Shown piece after piece: positions 27,780-36,469 of a stretch of DNA of 64,000 nucleotides. Both the position numbers and the translations under genes were made by a program. The notes beneath the pieces are model-generated. The model was not told where the DNA came from, made no database searches, and worked only from the letters and a program-made list of their open reading frames with translations. The stretch is from Spiractinospora alimapuensis. Its GTDB lineage: Bacteria > Actinomycetota > Actinomycetes > Streptosporangiales > Streptosporangiaceae. The DNA lies in contig NZ_CP072467.1 in NCBI RefSeq assembly GCF_018437505.1, positions 1,984,001-2,048,000 on the forward strand. Reading direction: 5' to 3'. Position 1 is the first letter of the stretch, and every line of letters begins with the position of its first letter.

Positions 27780-27813
27780 ATCCCGACGCGATGGAGCCCC
27801 CGCACACGCCCCC

Positions 27814-30800
27814 CTACTCCGGCGGGTCGCTCCAGGCCACCTGGACCTGCTCCGGGGGTCGGCCACGGCGCGCCAGGAGGGCGCGGCCTGGGGGGAGGCG
27901 GCGGGAGGCGACGCCGTTGGCGATCCGGCCTTCCATCCGGTCGCCGGAGAACAGGATTCCGGGGGTGGCCATGTCGGCGAGGGTCTGGGCCACGGGTTCG
28001 AACATGGACCGGGCCGCCCCACCCGTACGGCGCGCGGTGATGAAGTGGAGACCCAGGTCGTTGCCCTGGGTGAGGAACTCGGCGAGGGGCGCGAGGGGGT
28101 TGTTGCGGCCGCCAACGAGGTCCATGTCGTCGACGACGACGAACAGCTCGAGGCCCTTCCACCAGCTACGCTCGCGGAGCTGTTTGGGGGTGACGTCGGG
28201 GCCGGGCAGGCGTTCCTTGACCGATCCGGCCAGTTCCTTGGCCACGGCGTTGGTGTGGCCGGGACTGGTGCTGTAGGCGAGAACGTAGTCCTCGTCGAGC
28301 AGGCCCAGGTGGGCCCGCCGGTAGTCGACGAGGACGATGCCCACCTCCGCGGCGGGGCGCCGCGCGATCTGACGGAGCAACCCGCGGAGCATGGTGCTCT
28401 TGCCGGTCTGCGGATCCCCGTAGATGACCAGGTGTGGCTCTTCCTCCGGGATCCACAGGGTCGGCGCGAGGTCGCGTTCCCCGAGCCCGAGCACCATCCC
28501 GGGACCCCGGTGGGCGGCGACCAGTTGGTCCAGCTCGACCTGCCCGGGCAGGACCCGTACCGGCGGGACGGGGCGCTGTGGCCACCGGTCGGCGATGCGG
28601 CGGATCGTGTCGCGCACCCCGTCGGCGAGGTCGTCGTCGCCGGCGGACCCATCCAGGCGGGGCAGCGCCACCTGAACTTGACTCTCGTCGGCGAGCAGGG
28701 CGCGGCCCGGGGTGTCCTTGGGGACCTTCTCGGCGGCCTTCCGGTTGACCTGGGAGTCCATCGGGTCGGAGAGCCGGAGTTCGAGCCGGCCGCCGAACTG
28801 GGCCTGCAGTCGGCTACGCACCTGCGTGCTCGCGGAGCCACTCACCACCGTGTGCACCCCGAGCGACGGGCCACGGGAGACGATGTCGCCGAGGAACTCG
28901 TCGGCGTCGTCCATGTTCTCCCGCACCGCGGCCCAGCCGTCGACGAGCAGGAAGACGTCCCCGAACACGGTGGCGGGCACCGTGCCGGCGGCGCGCGCGT
29001 GGCGGAGGGCCGCCGGGGAGTCCAGGCGGTACCGACGGAAGGTCGCCTCCCGCCGGTCGAGCAGAACGATCAGGTCGGACAGGACGCGTCGCATCCGCTC
29101 CGGGTTGGACCGGTCCCCCACGGCCGCCACATGGGGGAGCTCCTCGAAGGGGTTGAGTGTCCCACCACCGAAGTCGAGGGCGTAGATCGCGACCCGGCCG
29201 GGCGGATAGCGATACGCGAGGCTCGCGATCATGGTGCGCAGCACGGTGGACTTCCCCGACTGGGGTCCGCCCAGCAGGATGATGTTGCTTTCCCCGCCGG
29301 TGAAGTCGAGGGCGGCGGCGTCCTGGCTCTGTTCCCGTGGACGGTCGGTCAGCCCGATGATGGCGCGCACCTCACCGGGATCCGGCTCCACCGGTGTGCC
29401 GTCGGCGTCGGTGTGGTCCTCTCCGAGCTGGTCCAGCAGGGAGTCCAGTGACTGGGCGCGCGGCAGCGGTGGCAGCCAGACGGGGCGCACCGGTGCGGCC
29501 CCCACACCGGCCAGCCGTCGCACCGCGACCTGGAGCGTGGTCGGCGTCTCGTCGCTCACCTCGGGTTCTGAGTGTTCCTCCTCTTGCTCTTCGTCCGGTT
29601 CCTCGCTGCGAAGCAGGCCGCCGAGCCCGTTGTAGGAGATCAACGGCAGGACGGGCGGTGACTCCTCGACGGGTCCGTCGTCCGGTGGAACGTAGGGCTG
29701 GGACACCATCGCGGCCTTGAACCGCTCGAAGACCGAGGTGTCGACCTTCAGGTATCCGGAGCCGGGTTCGGGCGGAAGGTGGTAGGCGTCGGCGACACCG
29801 ATCGCCTCCCGACTCTCCGCCTCCGAGAACGTGCGGAGGCCGATCCGGTAGGAGAGGTGGGACTCCAGGCCCTTGATCTTTCCCGACTCCAGGCGTTGTG
29901 TGGCCAGCAGCAGGTGCACGCCGATGGAGCGGCCGATCCGTCCGATCGCGACGAACAGCTCCGCGAAGTCGGGGTGGGCGGTGAGCAGCTCGGAGAACTC
30001 GTCGATGATGACGAGCAGGTGCGGCAGCGGATCCAGCTCGGGACGGCGGGCACGCAGCGAGTCGTAGGCGTGCACGTTGGGCAGGTTGCCCATGTCCTTC
30101 AGGAACTGCTGTCGTCGGGTCAGTTCCCCGAACATCGCCTCCCGGAAGCGGAACACCAGCCCGTCGTCGTCGGCGAGGTTGGTGATCAGTCCGGCGCTGT
30201 GCGGCAGGTGGTCGGTGTCGGCGAAGGTCGCGCCGCCCTTGAAGTCCACCAGCAGCAGTGCCAGGTGCTCCGGCGAGTGACCGATGACGAGCGAGGCGAC
30301 CAGGGTGCGCAGCATCTCGGACTTGCCGGCGCCGGTCGCGCCGACGACGAGTCCGTGTGGCCCCATCCCGCCGAACGCTGACTCCTTGAGGTCCAGCAAC
30401 ACCGCACCGCCCGTGGGGCCGATGCCGATCGGCACCCGAAGGAAGTCGCCCGTCGCGCGTTCCTTCCAGGTCTCGTGGGGGTCCAACCGCGCCACGTCGG
30501 GAACGCCGAGGATGCCGCCGAGGTCGACCGTGGAATGCAGGCTGTCACCCCCGTCGACCGCCGCGAGCCGCAGCGGGGACAGGGTGCGGGCCAGGCTCGC
30601 GATCTGGGCGACGCTGGCTTGGTCGGCGGTGCCCTTCAACGCGACCGGCGCGGCCTCGGACGCGGGACGCCCCTCCCTGTCCTCGGTGAGGGTGCCGTCG
30701 GCGTCGACGAGCAGTCTGAGGTCGACCTCGCTGGGCTCCTCCCGGCGGTCGCCGGCGAGCACGATCACGTGGATGCCGATGTCGGCGAGGGAGCTCACCG

Positions 30801-31821
30801 GGGGTTCGGCGGAGAGCCCGGAGAGGGTCGGCTGGTGTTCCCCGTCCACGATGATCACGAGCCGCTGCGTGCCCGGGCCCGGGGGCTTGTTGCGGCGGCG
30901 CTGCATGTCGATGGTGCGCTGCTCGATCTCCGCGGACAGAAGCTCCGTCATCTCCACCGTGGTGCGTGCCACCAGCCGCGCCGGGATCGGGCCGTCGTCC
31001 AATCCGTCCAGCGCGCCGTGGGGGACCCACTTCATCCAGTCCCACTCGTCGAGGAGCCGTGGGTGTCGCACCACGCCCAGACGTACGTCCTCGGGCGCGG
31101 AGAAGGTCATGAGCTGGGCCGCCATTGACCGTGCGGTCGCCCGTGCGACGGCACGGTCGCCGACGATGGACACCACGCCGAGGTCGCGCAGTCCCACGAC
31201 GAGGGGCTGTTCGGGGACCGTGGCGTAGAGCTCGACCACCTGTTCGGCGATGCCCTGACACACAGGGTCGTAGACGATGAGCGGACTGGAGGTGTCGATG
31301 TTGAGGCTCAGCGTCCGCGCCAGCGGGCGCGTCCCCTCCCCGACCCTGAGATGGAGATAGTCCGGGTCGGAGGCGCGGCGTTCCCAGCGGCGTGCCGGGA
31401 GCCGGGCCGGCTCGTCCAGCAGGTGCGGGGGCGGGTGCCGGAAGGCGGCGGCCCTGCGCTGGATCGAGGCCACGTCACGCACGGTCTCCCGCAGGTGGTC
31501 CAGGTAGTCCAGATAGCGTTCGCGCTGCTCGCGGATCCGTTTACGCGGGCCGTTGTGCTGGGTGAGGAACATGACGATGCCCACCGCCACGCTCGCCAGC
31601 ATGATCAGGACACCGGCGACCGCGTACAGGGGACGGTTGCCGAAGGTGATCGTCATCAGCAGGGATCCGGAGCCGGTGATGATCGGCATCACGATCATCG
31701 CCGAGGAGCTCGTCGCCGGCGGGTTCTCGGGCAGCTGGGGCGGGGTGGCGATGACGAGCGGGCTCTCCCCCGGGTCCTCCACGGCGTGGCGCGCCGGTCG
31801 ATGCACCAGGGTCGTGGTCAT
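27814..31821 (-). CDS. eccC: Type VII secretion motor ATPase EccC
   Basis: A 1335-aa FtsK/SpoIIIE-type ATPase. Two N-terminal membrane helices (residues about 40-95) are followed by a stalk and DUF region, then three ATPase domains. Walker A sites are GATGAGKSEM (about 490), GGPQSGKSTV (about 850) and GDPQTGKSTM (about 1140). Walker B of domain 1 is LVIIDEFSEL, with the catalytic Glu. Domains 2 and 3 have LLLVDGWAAV and FVVVDDMDLV and lack it, as is usual for EccC, where only domain 1 hydrolyses and domain 3 binds substrate C-termini. ATG at 31821 has GGGGGAACAGGGG upstream. Divergent from eccD across 172 bp. It should drive export of WXG100-type proteins encoded nearby. Confidence 0.95.
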   Translation of the reverse strand: MTTTLVHRPARHAVEDPGESPLVIATPPQLPENPPATSSSAMIVMPIITGSGSLLMTITFGNRPLYAVAGVLIMLASVAVGIVMFLTQHNGPRKRIREQRERYLDYLDHLRETVRDVASIQRRAAAFRHPPPHLLDEPARLPARRWERRASDPDYLHLRVGEGTRPLARTLSLNIDTSSPLIVYDPVCQGIAEQVVELYATVPEQPLVVGLRDLGVVSIVGDRAVARATARSMAAQLMTFSAPEDVRLGVVRHPRLLDEWDWMKWVPHGALDGLDDGPIPARLVARTTVEMTELLSAEIEQRTIDMQRRRNKPPGPGTQRLVIIVDGEHQPTLSGLSAEPPVSSLADIGIHVIVLAGDRREEPSEVDLRLLVDADGTLTEDREGRPASEAAPVALKGTADQASVAQIASLARTLSPLRLAAVDGGDSLHSTVDLGGILGVPDVARLDPHETWKERATGDFLRVPIGIGPTGGAVLLDLKESAFGGMGPHGLVVGATGAGKSEMLRTLVASLVIGHSPEHLALLLVDFKGGATFADTDHLPHSAGLITNLADDDGLVFRFREAMFGELTRRQQFLKDMGNLPNVHAYDSLRARRPELDPLPHLLVIIDEFSELLTAHPDFAELFVAIGRIGRSIGVHLLLATQRLESGKIKGLESHLSYRIGLRTFSEAESREAIGVADAYHLPPEPGSGYLKVDTSVFERFKAAMVSQPYVPPDDGPVEESPPVLPLISYNGLGGLLRSEEPDEEQEEEHSEPEVSDETPTTLQVAVRRLAGVGAAPVRPVWLPPLPRAQSLDSLLDQLGEDHTDADGTPVEPDPGEVRAIIGLTDRPREQSQDAAALDFTGGESNIILLGGPQSGKSTVLRTMIASLAYRYPPGRVAIYALDFGGGTLNPFEELPHVAAVGDRSNPERMRRVLSDLIVLLDRREATFRRYRLDSPAALRHARAAGTVPATVFGDVFLLVDGWAAVRENMDDADEFLGDIVSRGPSLGVHTVVSGSASTQVRSRLQAQFGGRLELRLSDPMDSQVNRKAAEKVPKDTPGRALLADESQVQVALPRLDGSAGDDDLADGVRDTIRRIADRWPQRPVPPVRVLPGQVELDQLVAAHRGPGMVLGLGERDLAPTLWIPEEEPHLVIYGDPQTGKSTMLRGLLRQIARRPAAEVGIVLVDYRRAHLGLLDEDYVLAYSTSPGHTNAVAKELAGSVKERLPGPDVTPKQLRERSWWKGLELFVVVDDMDLVGGRNNPLAPLAEFLTQGNDLGLHFITARRTGGAARSMFEPVAQTLADMATPGILFSGDRMEGRIANGVASRRLPPGRALLARRGRPPEQVQVAWSDPPE

Positions 31822-31993
31822 CCCCTGTTCCCCCGTTCGTCCCGGAACCGTGCGGATGCCCCGGTCCATCGCTGTTACTGTGATGTTCCCAGGGATCCCC
31901 ACGCGCCACAATCGGCGTCAGATTGCCGAATGAGGTCGGCACGTTGAACACAGACGTGGACCGTGCGACAGCCAGTGGCCGCGAGGTGGGCCG

Positions 31994-33346
31994 TTGACCG
32001 GATACTGCCGAGTCACCGTGACCGGGGACCAGAAGTGGGCCGACCTCATCCTCCCGGACGGCGTCCCGTTGTCGACGCTCATGCCGCAGGTGATCCGGGT
32101 GTGCGCCACGGACTCCGCGGGGACCGACCCGGGCGGGTGGAACCTCGCGACCGTGCGCGGCGACGTCTTGGCCGCGGACACGTCCCTCGCCGACTCCGGA
32201 GTCCTCGACGGCGACGTGTTGATGCTGCGGAACCTGACCGCCCCGGAGCGGCCGTCCTTCGTGGACGACGTGCGGGGAGCCGTCGAGGACCGGATCGACG
32301 ACAACGCGTGGATCTGGCGCCCCGACACCACCTTCGGCTTCGGCCTGGTGCTGGCGGTCCTGGCTCCGTTGGCTCTCACGTTCGGCGCGTCCCTCGTTCG
32401 GCACAGTGTGCTCGACCTGATCGTCGGTTCGCTCGGCCTCGTCGTGGCACTCGTGGCGATGTGGACGGCGGTCCGGCGCTCCATGGACGGGGTCGCCCAT
32501 GTGTGTGTGATCGCGGCCTGCGGGTGGGGGGCGCTCACCTCGGCACTCACCGTGATCCAACTGAGCGTGGGACTGGCGATCGCCCCCATCGTGCCGGTGG
32601 CGTTCGGTGCGGCGGGCGCGCTGGCGGCCGCGGCGGCCGGGTGGTGGATCAACGAGGTCGCGCTGCCCTACCTGGCGGCGCTGAGCGTGATGACGGTGTG
32701 TGTCGGCGTCCTGGTGGTCGTTGGCCTGTTCGCCGACGGGCCCCTGGCGTTGCGGGCGCTGGCGCTGTTGCTCGTGTTGGGCGTCGGTGGTCTCCCGCGG
32801 ATGGCGCTGGTGCTGGGCGGGCTCTCCGGACTGGACTACGAGGTTCGCCACCAGGGTCACGCCGACACCGAACGGTTCGACGAGACCCTCCTCTCCAGCG
32901 ACCGCATCCTGATGGGGAGCGTCGTCGGCGTGTCCGCCACCCTGCTGGCGGCGGTCGGCACCCTCACCTTCACCGGTGTCGGAAGAGCCGACCTGCTCCT
33001 CGCCGGCTTCGTGTCCCTCCTGCTCGTGATGCGATCCCGCCTCTTCGACCGGGTCCCCCACGTACTGGTGACCCGCATGGCCGGGGTGCTCGGCCTCACC
33101 TTGGTCGTGGTCTCGGCCAGCGGCGCCTCACCCCTCGCGCTCGCGCTGCTGCCCGCCGCGTCGTTGGCGTTCGGCGTCCTCCTCGCCTCCCTCAGCGGGG
33201 TGCGGCTCACCGACGTCCCTCGGGCCTCGCTGCGCCGGCTGCTCAACGGGGTCGAGGTGGCGGTCGTCGTCGCCCTGTGCGTCACCTCAGTGTGGGCGCT
33301 GGGGCTCTATGACCTCGTGACCACGATCTCCATTGGTGGGGACTGA
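31994..33346 (+). CDS. eccD: Type VII secretion integral membrane protein EccD
   Basis: A 450-aa protein with an N-terminal ubiquitin-like (YukD) domain, residues about 1-85 (CRVTVTGDQKWADLILPDGV through DGDVLMLRNL). About eleven membrane helices follow from residue 110 to the end. EccD forms the membrane vestibule of the ESX pore. The start is a TTG with GAGGTGG 7-8 nt upstream; no ATG or GTG fits the ubiquitin-fold beginning. Slightly short compared with mycobacterial EccD (about 470-510) but complete in layout. No eccB, eccE or mycP follows: the next genes are the convergent substrate pairs. Confidence 0.93.
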   Translation: MTGYCRVTVTGDQKWADLILPDGVPLSTLMPQVIRVCATDSAGTDPGGWNLATVRGDVLAADTSLADSGVLDGDVLMLRNLTAPERPSFVDDVRGAVEDRIDDNAWIWRPDTTFGFGLVLAVLAPLALTFGASLVRHSVLDLIVGSLGLVVALVAMWTAVRRSMDGVAHVCVIAACGWGALTSALTVIQLSVGLAIAPIVPVAFGAAGALAAAAAGWWINEVALPYLAALSVMTVCVGVLVVVGLFADGPLALRALALLLVLGVGGLPRMALVLGGLSGLDYEVRHQGHADTERFDETLLSSDRILMGSVVGVSATLLAAVGTLTFTGVGRADLLLAGFVSLLLVMRSRLFDRVPHVLVTRMAGVLGLTLVVVSASGASPLALALLPAASLAFGVLLASLSGVRLTDVPRASLRRLLNGVEVAVVVALCVTSVWALGLYDLVTTISIGGD

Positions 33347-33380
33347 CTCCCGCTCCCACCTCACAATGCACGTCAGCGCC

Positions 33381-33426
33381 GAGCGAGGCCGGGGCGTGCT
33401 GTGTCCACGCGAGCGATGCCTCGCTC
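33381..33426. terminator. Long hairpin between convergent eccD and substrate gene A
   Basis: GAGCGAGGC (33381-33389) is perfectly complementary to GCCTCGCTC (33418-33426). Inside, GCGTG (33394-33398) pairs with CACGC (33406-33410). Placed in the 98-bp gap between eccD (+) and the minus-strand array, it can terminate both. Confidence 0.48.
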
Positions 33427-33444
33427 CTTCGGAGCCACTTCCTA

Positions 33445-35958
33445 CTACGGAAGATACGAACCACTAGCGGGCTCGTTACGCTTGAGTTTCCCGCTGAGAA
33501 TGGTCTCCGCGAAGCGTTGGGCGTCGTGCCCCTCGGGATCTCCGACGATCCGGTACCACTCGTTGTGCTGGTTGGTGATCAAATCTTCGTCCAGGATGTC
33601 GAGTCCGCCATCGCCAAGGGCTGCGTTTAGTTCGTCGCGGAGTTCGCGTTCCAGGTCGTCGATCCGGTCCTCTGCCGCTTGGACGGCGTCCGCGTCGCCC
33701 TCACCGGCGAGCTGGTCGTACTCGGCGGCCAGCTCGGCGGTCTCGGTGTAGACGGGGAGGTCATCGGGATCGAGTTGACCGTCGGCGACGGCGGCGTCGG
33801 CGAGAGCCAGCAGCGTTCCGAGCTCGATATCGGTCTCCGTCGTGGTAACGGGCGCGCGAATGGAGAAGTCGTTGACCTCCCCGTCGGGGGAACCGGACCA
33901 GACCCAGTCCCTGCTGAAGCGCGCGACCTCGTTGCCGATGCCGACCAACGTCTTGACCCGGGGATCCTTGACGATCATGTTGTTCAGGATCTCCTTGACG
34001 GAACCGCTCACCAGGGGCACGGCGCGCCGCCCGTCGCTCTGTGCCGTCGCGGCGTCCTCCGCGGCGTAGTTCTCCCTCGCCGCGGCCTCACTGAGAGCCG
34101 CGCGGTCGTAGATGCCGCGCAGCATCCCGGTCTCACCGCCCACCACGGCGGGACCGTCCTCTCCCTCCACCAGGTCGGCGAGGCGCTGGGACTGGTAGGT
34201 CTCGATCGCCGTGTTGAGCTCGTGCACGGCCAGGGTGTCCCCCGCGGCGAGCGTCCAGAACCGTACGCGGTCCACGGTGTTGATGTGGAGCTCGTCCCCC
34301 TCAGCGGTCGTCTCTCCGCCACGGATCGCGTCGGCGAAGCTGTCCATGTAGATCTCGGAGAGCTCCACCAAGTGACGGGAGACCTCTGGGTTGAGCATGC
34401 CGAGGTTGGTCTGTCTCCCCCCGATCTCTCGGTTACCCGCGAGGTCGTCAAAGGTGCCGGACTCGCCGTCGGTCAGGGTGGTGATGAGGCCGGCCATGGC
34501 CTCGGCCGCCAACTCGCGCTGGTGGTCCAGTGTCTGGCTCTCCTCGAACCTGAGCCAATTGGTGAGGCCGTTGAGCGCCTCCCCGTCGTCGGACCAGTCG
34601 AAGGAGTAGAGATTGCGGAGCGCCGTCTGGGTGTCGACCTGGTGCGGGGACTCGTGGGCTCCGGTGAGCACGGCGTGGTCGGCTTCGAAGTTGCGGGTCG
34701 CCACGTTCAGGAGGGTTTGGGCTCCCGCGCCGCCGTCACCGAGGAGCGTGGAGTCCGGTATCGGGGCGTTGCTGGGCGCCGTGGCAGCGCCCAAGACAGT
34801 GATCATGTTCCCGGAGAACTCGGTCCCGCCCTTGACGCCGGGGTGGGTGTGTTCGAACACGTCCACGAGCGGTTCGGCGAGGTTCTCCCACGCGGGAACG
34901 AAGGTGTACTCCTCGCCGTCGAACTCCATCGTGTTCTGACCGCTCAGCACGGCCTGAACGCTGGTCGGGAGGTCGTCCCACCCACCGCCCAGGTCCTCGT
35001 CGGAGAGGATGAGCAACCCGTCGCCCAGGGCCCCGAGGAGCTGTCTGGAGTCCTGGTCCGACCCAACGAAGGCGAAGTCTCCGTGATCCTCGCCGTTGGC
35101 GATGCGATCCACGTATGTCAGGAACGGGGGAAGGCCGAGGTGATTGACCGGACCGCTGTCGAGCGTCGCGTAGAACGAACGCAGGAAGTCCATCTCCTCG
35201 GGCGGTAGTTCGCCGGTGCCGAAGGTCTGGTGCCGCCACCCCTTGTGGGTCACCGCGTTCAGCGCGGCCACCATCGCCGCGTATTCCGCGTCGAGTGGTT
35301 TCTCCCCGGTCAGGTAGGGAACGAGGCCCTCGGCCATCGACGCCCCGTCCGCCTCGGTCAGGGGGAGCGGAGGATCGGTCCAGCCCAAGTTCTTGGGCGC
35401 CCACTCCAAAACGCCGTCCACGCGTACCAGGTCACGGACCGACTCCTCGGTGGGACCTTCGCTGAGCTGGGACGCGCGTTCACGCGCGCGACGCTCGAAC
35501 TCCTCACGGGCCTCCTCGGCCCGCTGGTCCAACCCGTTCAGGACACGCTGGCGAGCGTGGCCTCGTGCCTGCTCGAAGTGGTGCCACGCCCCCTGGTCCG
35601 ATTGGTCCGCGTCCGGCGGCGCGACACCGTAGTGGTCGTCCCGGGCCTCCTCCCACTCCGTTCGCAACCCGTCCAACTGCCCGGTGAACCACTCGACGTC
35701 GTTCGCCCACGCCTCAGTGACGCCGCCGGCGTAGGCGGCGAGGAAGCTGGCGTTCTGCCACGCCGTGCGGTTGTAAGACGCCTCGCCGCTGATGGAGTCG
35801 GCGACCAGGTCGCTGAACTCCGCCGCCGAGGAGTCGAAGGCGGCCTTCACGTCGCCGGCCCGGCCGAGGATGCGCCCGACGAAGGCGTAGAGGTCCTGGG
35901 CGCACTCACGGATCGTCTCGGAGTCGGCGCTGGTCGTCTCCGGGCTGAATCGGCTCAC
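33445..35958 (-). CDS. Large ESX-locus helical protein, copy A
   Basis: An 837-aa soluble, mostly helical acidic protein without signal peptide or membrane helix. It is paralogous to the three other large proteins of this array. Shared landmarks are the N-terminal helical region with GRAGDVKAAFDSSAAEFSDLV and AWANDVEWF (residues about 30-95), a junction LGWTDPPLPLTEADG (about 190), LGDGLLILSDEDLGGGWDDLP (about 315), EFSGN, VATRNFEADHAVLTG, and LYSFDWSDDGEALNGLTNWL (about 455). The C-terminal 250 aa are specific, with a coiled coil (ELAAEYDQLAGEGDADAVQA onwards). GTG start overlaps the partner's stop (GTGA), so the two are co-translated. Probably a type VII substrate or its carrier; no enzymatic motif recognised. 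Confidence 0.8.
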   Translation of the reverse strand: MSRFSPETTSADSETIRECAQDLYAFVGRILGRAGDVKAAFDSSAAEFSDLVADSISGEASYNRTAWQNASFLAAYAGGVTEAWANDVEWFTGQLDGLRTEWEEARDDHYGVAPPDADQSDQGAWHHFEQARGHARQRVLNGLDQRAEEAREEFERRARERASQLSEGPTEESVRDLVRVDGVLEWAPKNLGWTDPPLPLTEADGASMAEGLVPYLTGEKPLDAEYAAMVAALNAVTHKGWRHQTFGTGELPPEEMDFLRSFYATLDSGPVNHLGLPPFLTYVDRIANGEDHGDFAFVGSDQDSRQLLGALGDGLLILSDEDLGGGWDDLPTSVQAVLSGQNTMEFDGEEYTFVPAWENLAEPLVDVFEHTHPGVKGGTEFSGNMITVLGAATAPSNAPIPDSTLLGDGGAGAQTLLNVATRNFEADHAVLTGAHESPHQVDTQTALRNLYSFDWSDDGEALNGLTNWLRFEESQTLDHQRELAAEAMAGLITTLTDGESGTFDDLAGNREIGGRQTNLGMLNPEVSRHLVELSEIYMDSFADAIRGGETTAEGDELHINTVDRVRFWTLAAGDTLAVHELNTAIETYQSQRLADLVEGEDGPAVVGGETGMLRGIYDRAALSEAAARENYAAEDAATAQSDGRRAVPLVSGSVKEILNNMIVKDPRVKTLVGIGNEVARFSRDWVWSGSPDGEVNDFSIRAPVTTTETDIELGTLLALADAAVADGQLDPDDLPVYTETAELAAEYDQLAGEGDADAVQAAEDRIDDLERELRDELNAALGDGGLDILDEDLITNQHNEWYRIVGDPEGHDAQRFAETILSGKLKRNEPASGSYLP

Positions 35959-36350
35959 GGTGTCTCGGGTGTTTCGGCGTACCCCGCACGCTGCGCCGCG
36001 TCGCCCACCGTGGTGTAGGCGTAGGTGCTTCCCTCGATCCGCGCAGCGATCTCGGCCCGAACGCCGGCGAAGTCCTCCGCGGAGTCGCTGTCGGTTTCGC
36101 CGGAGATGCTCGCGGCTCCCCGCACATTGCCACCGAGCGCGGATCCGTGCTCCTGGACCTCACACATCCGAGAACGGGCGATGTCGAGAAAGTCGGGATA
36201 GCCGGCCTGACACAGCGGTTCGGCGGCTGCGTCCTCCGTCTGGCAGACGAGGGTCGCGAAGTCGCACGCGAGGTCGGTGAACGTGTCGGAGAGGCGCTCC
36301 GCCTCCGCCCCTCTCTGGTCAGCGCTCTGTGGATTGACCCCCAGCAGCAC
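35955..36350 (-). CDS. Small ESX-type partner protein A (QEHG signature)
   Basis: A 131-aa helical protein, the most divergent of four paralogous small partners. It keeps the central signature VQEHGSALGGNVRGAA preceded by a helix (SDTFTDLACDFATLV) and followed by an acidic region. Size, helix-turn-helix layout and lack of signal peptide resemble WXG100/Esx-like secreted proteins, although W-x-G itself is absent. Uniquely it has three cysteines (DFATLVCQ, EPLCQAG, RMCEVQ). GTG at 36350 was chosen for AGGGGG 5 nt upstream; a GTG at 36365 is an alternative. Overlaps the large gene A by 4 nt. Confidence 0.72.
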   Translation of the reverse strand: MLLGVNPQSADQRGAEAERLSDTFTDLACDFATLVCQTEDAAAEPLCQAGYPDFLDIARSRMCEVQEHGSALGGNVRGAASISGETDSDSAEDFAGVRAEIAARIEGSTYAYTTVGDAAQRAGYAETPETP

Positions 36351-36469
36351 AGCGTCCCCCTTCACCCCGGTGCCGTTACTCCGAGCTGACGACGCTAGGG
36401 CGAGGCGATGAACGGAGGGGGAACGACGGTCGAAGCCCGGACGAGCGGAAGCCGACGGAACCCCTGTCG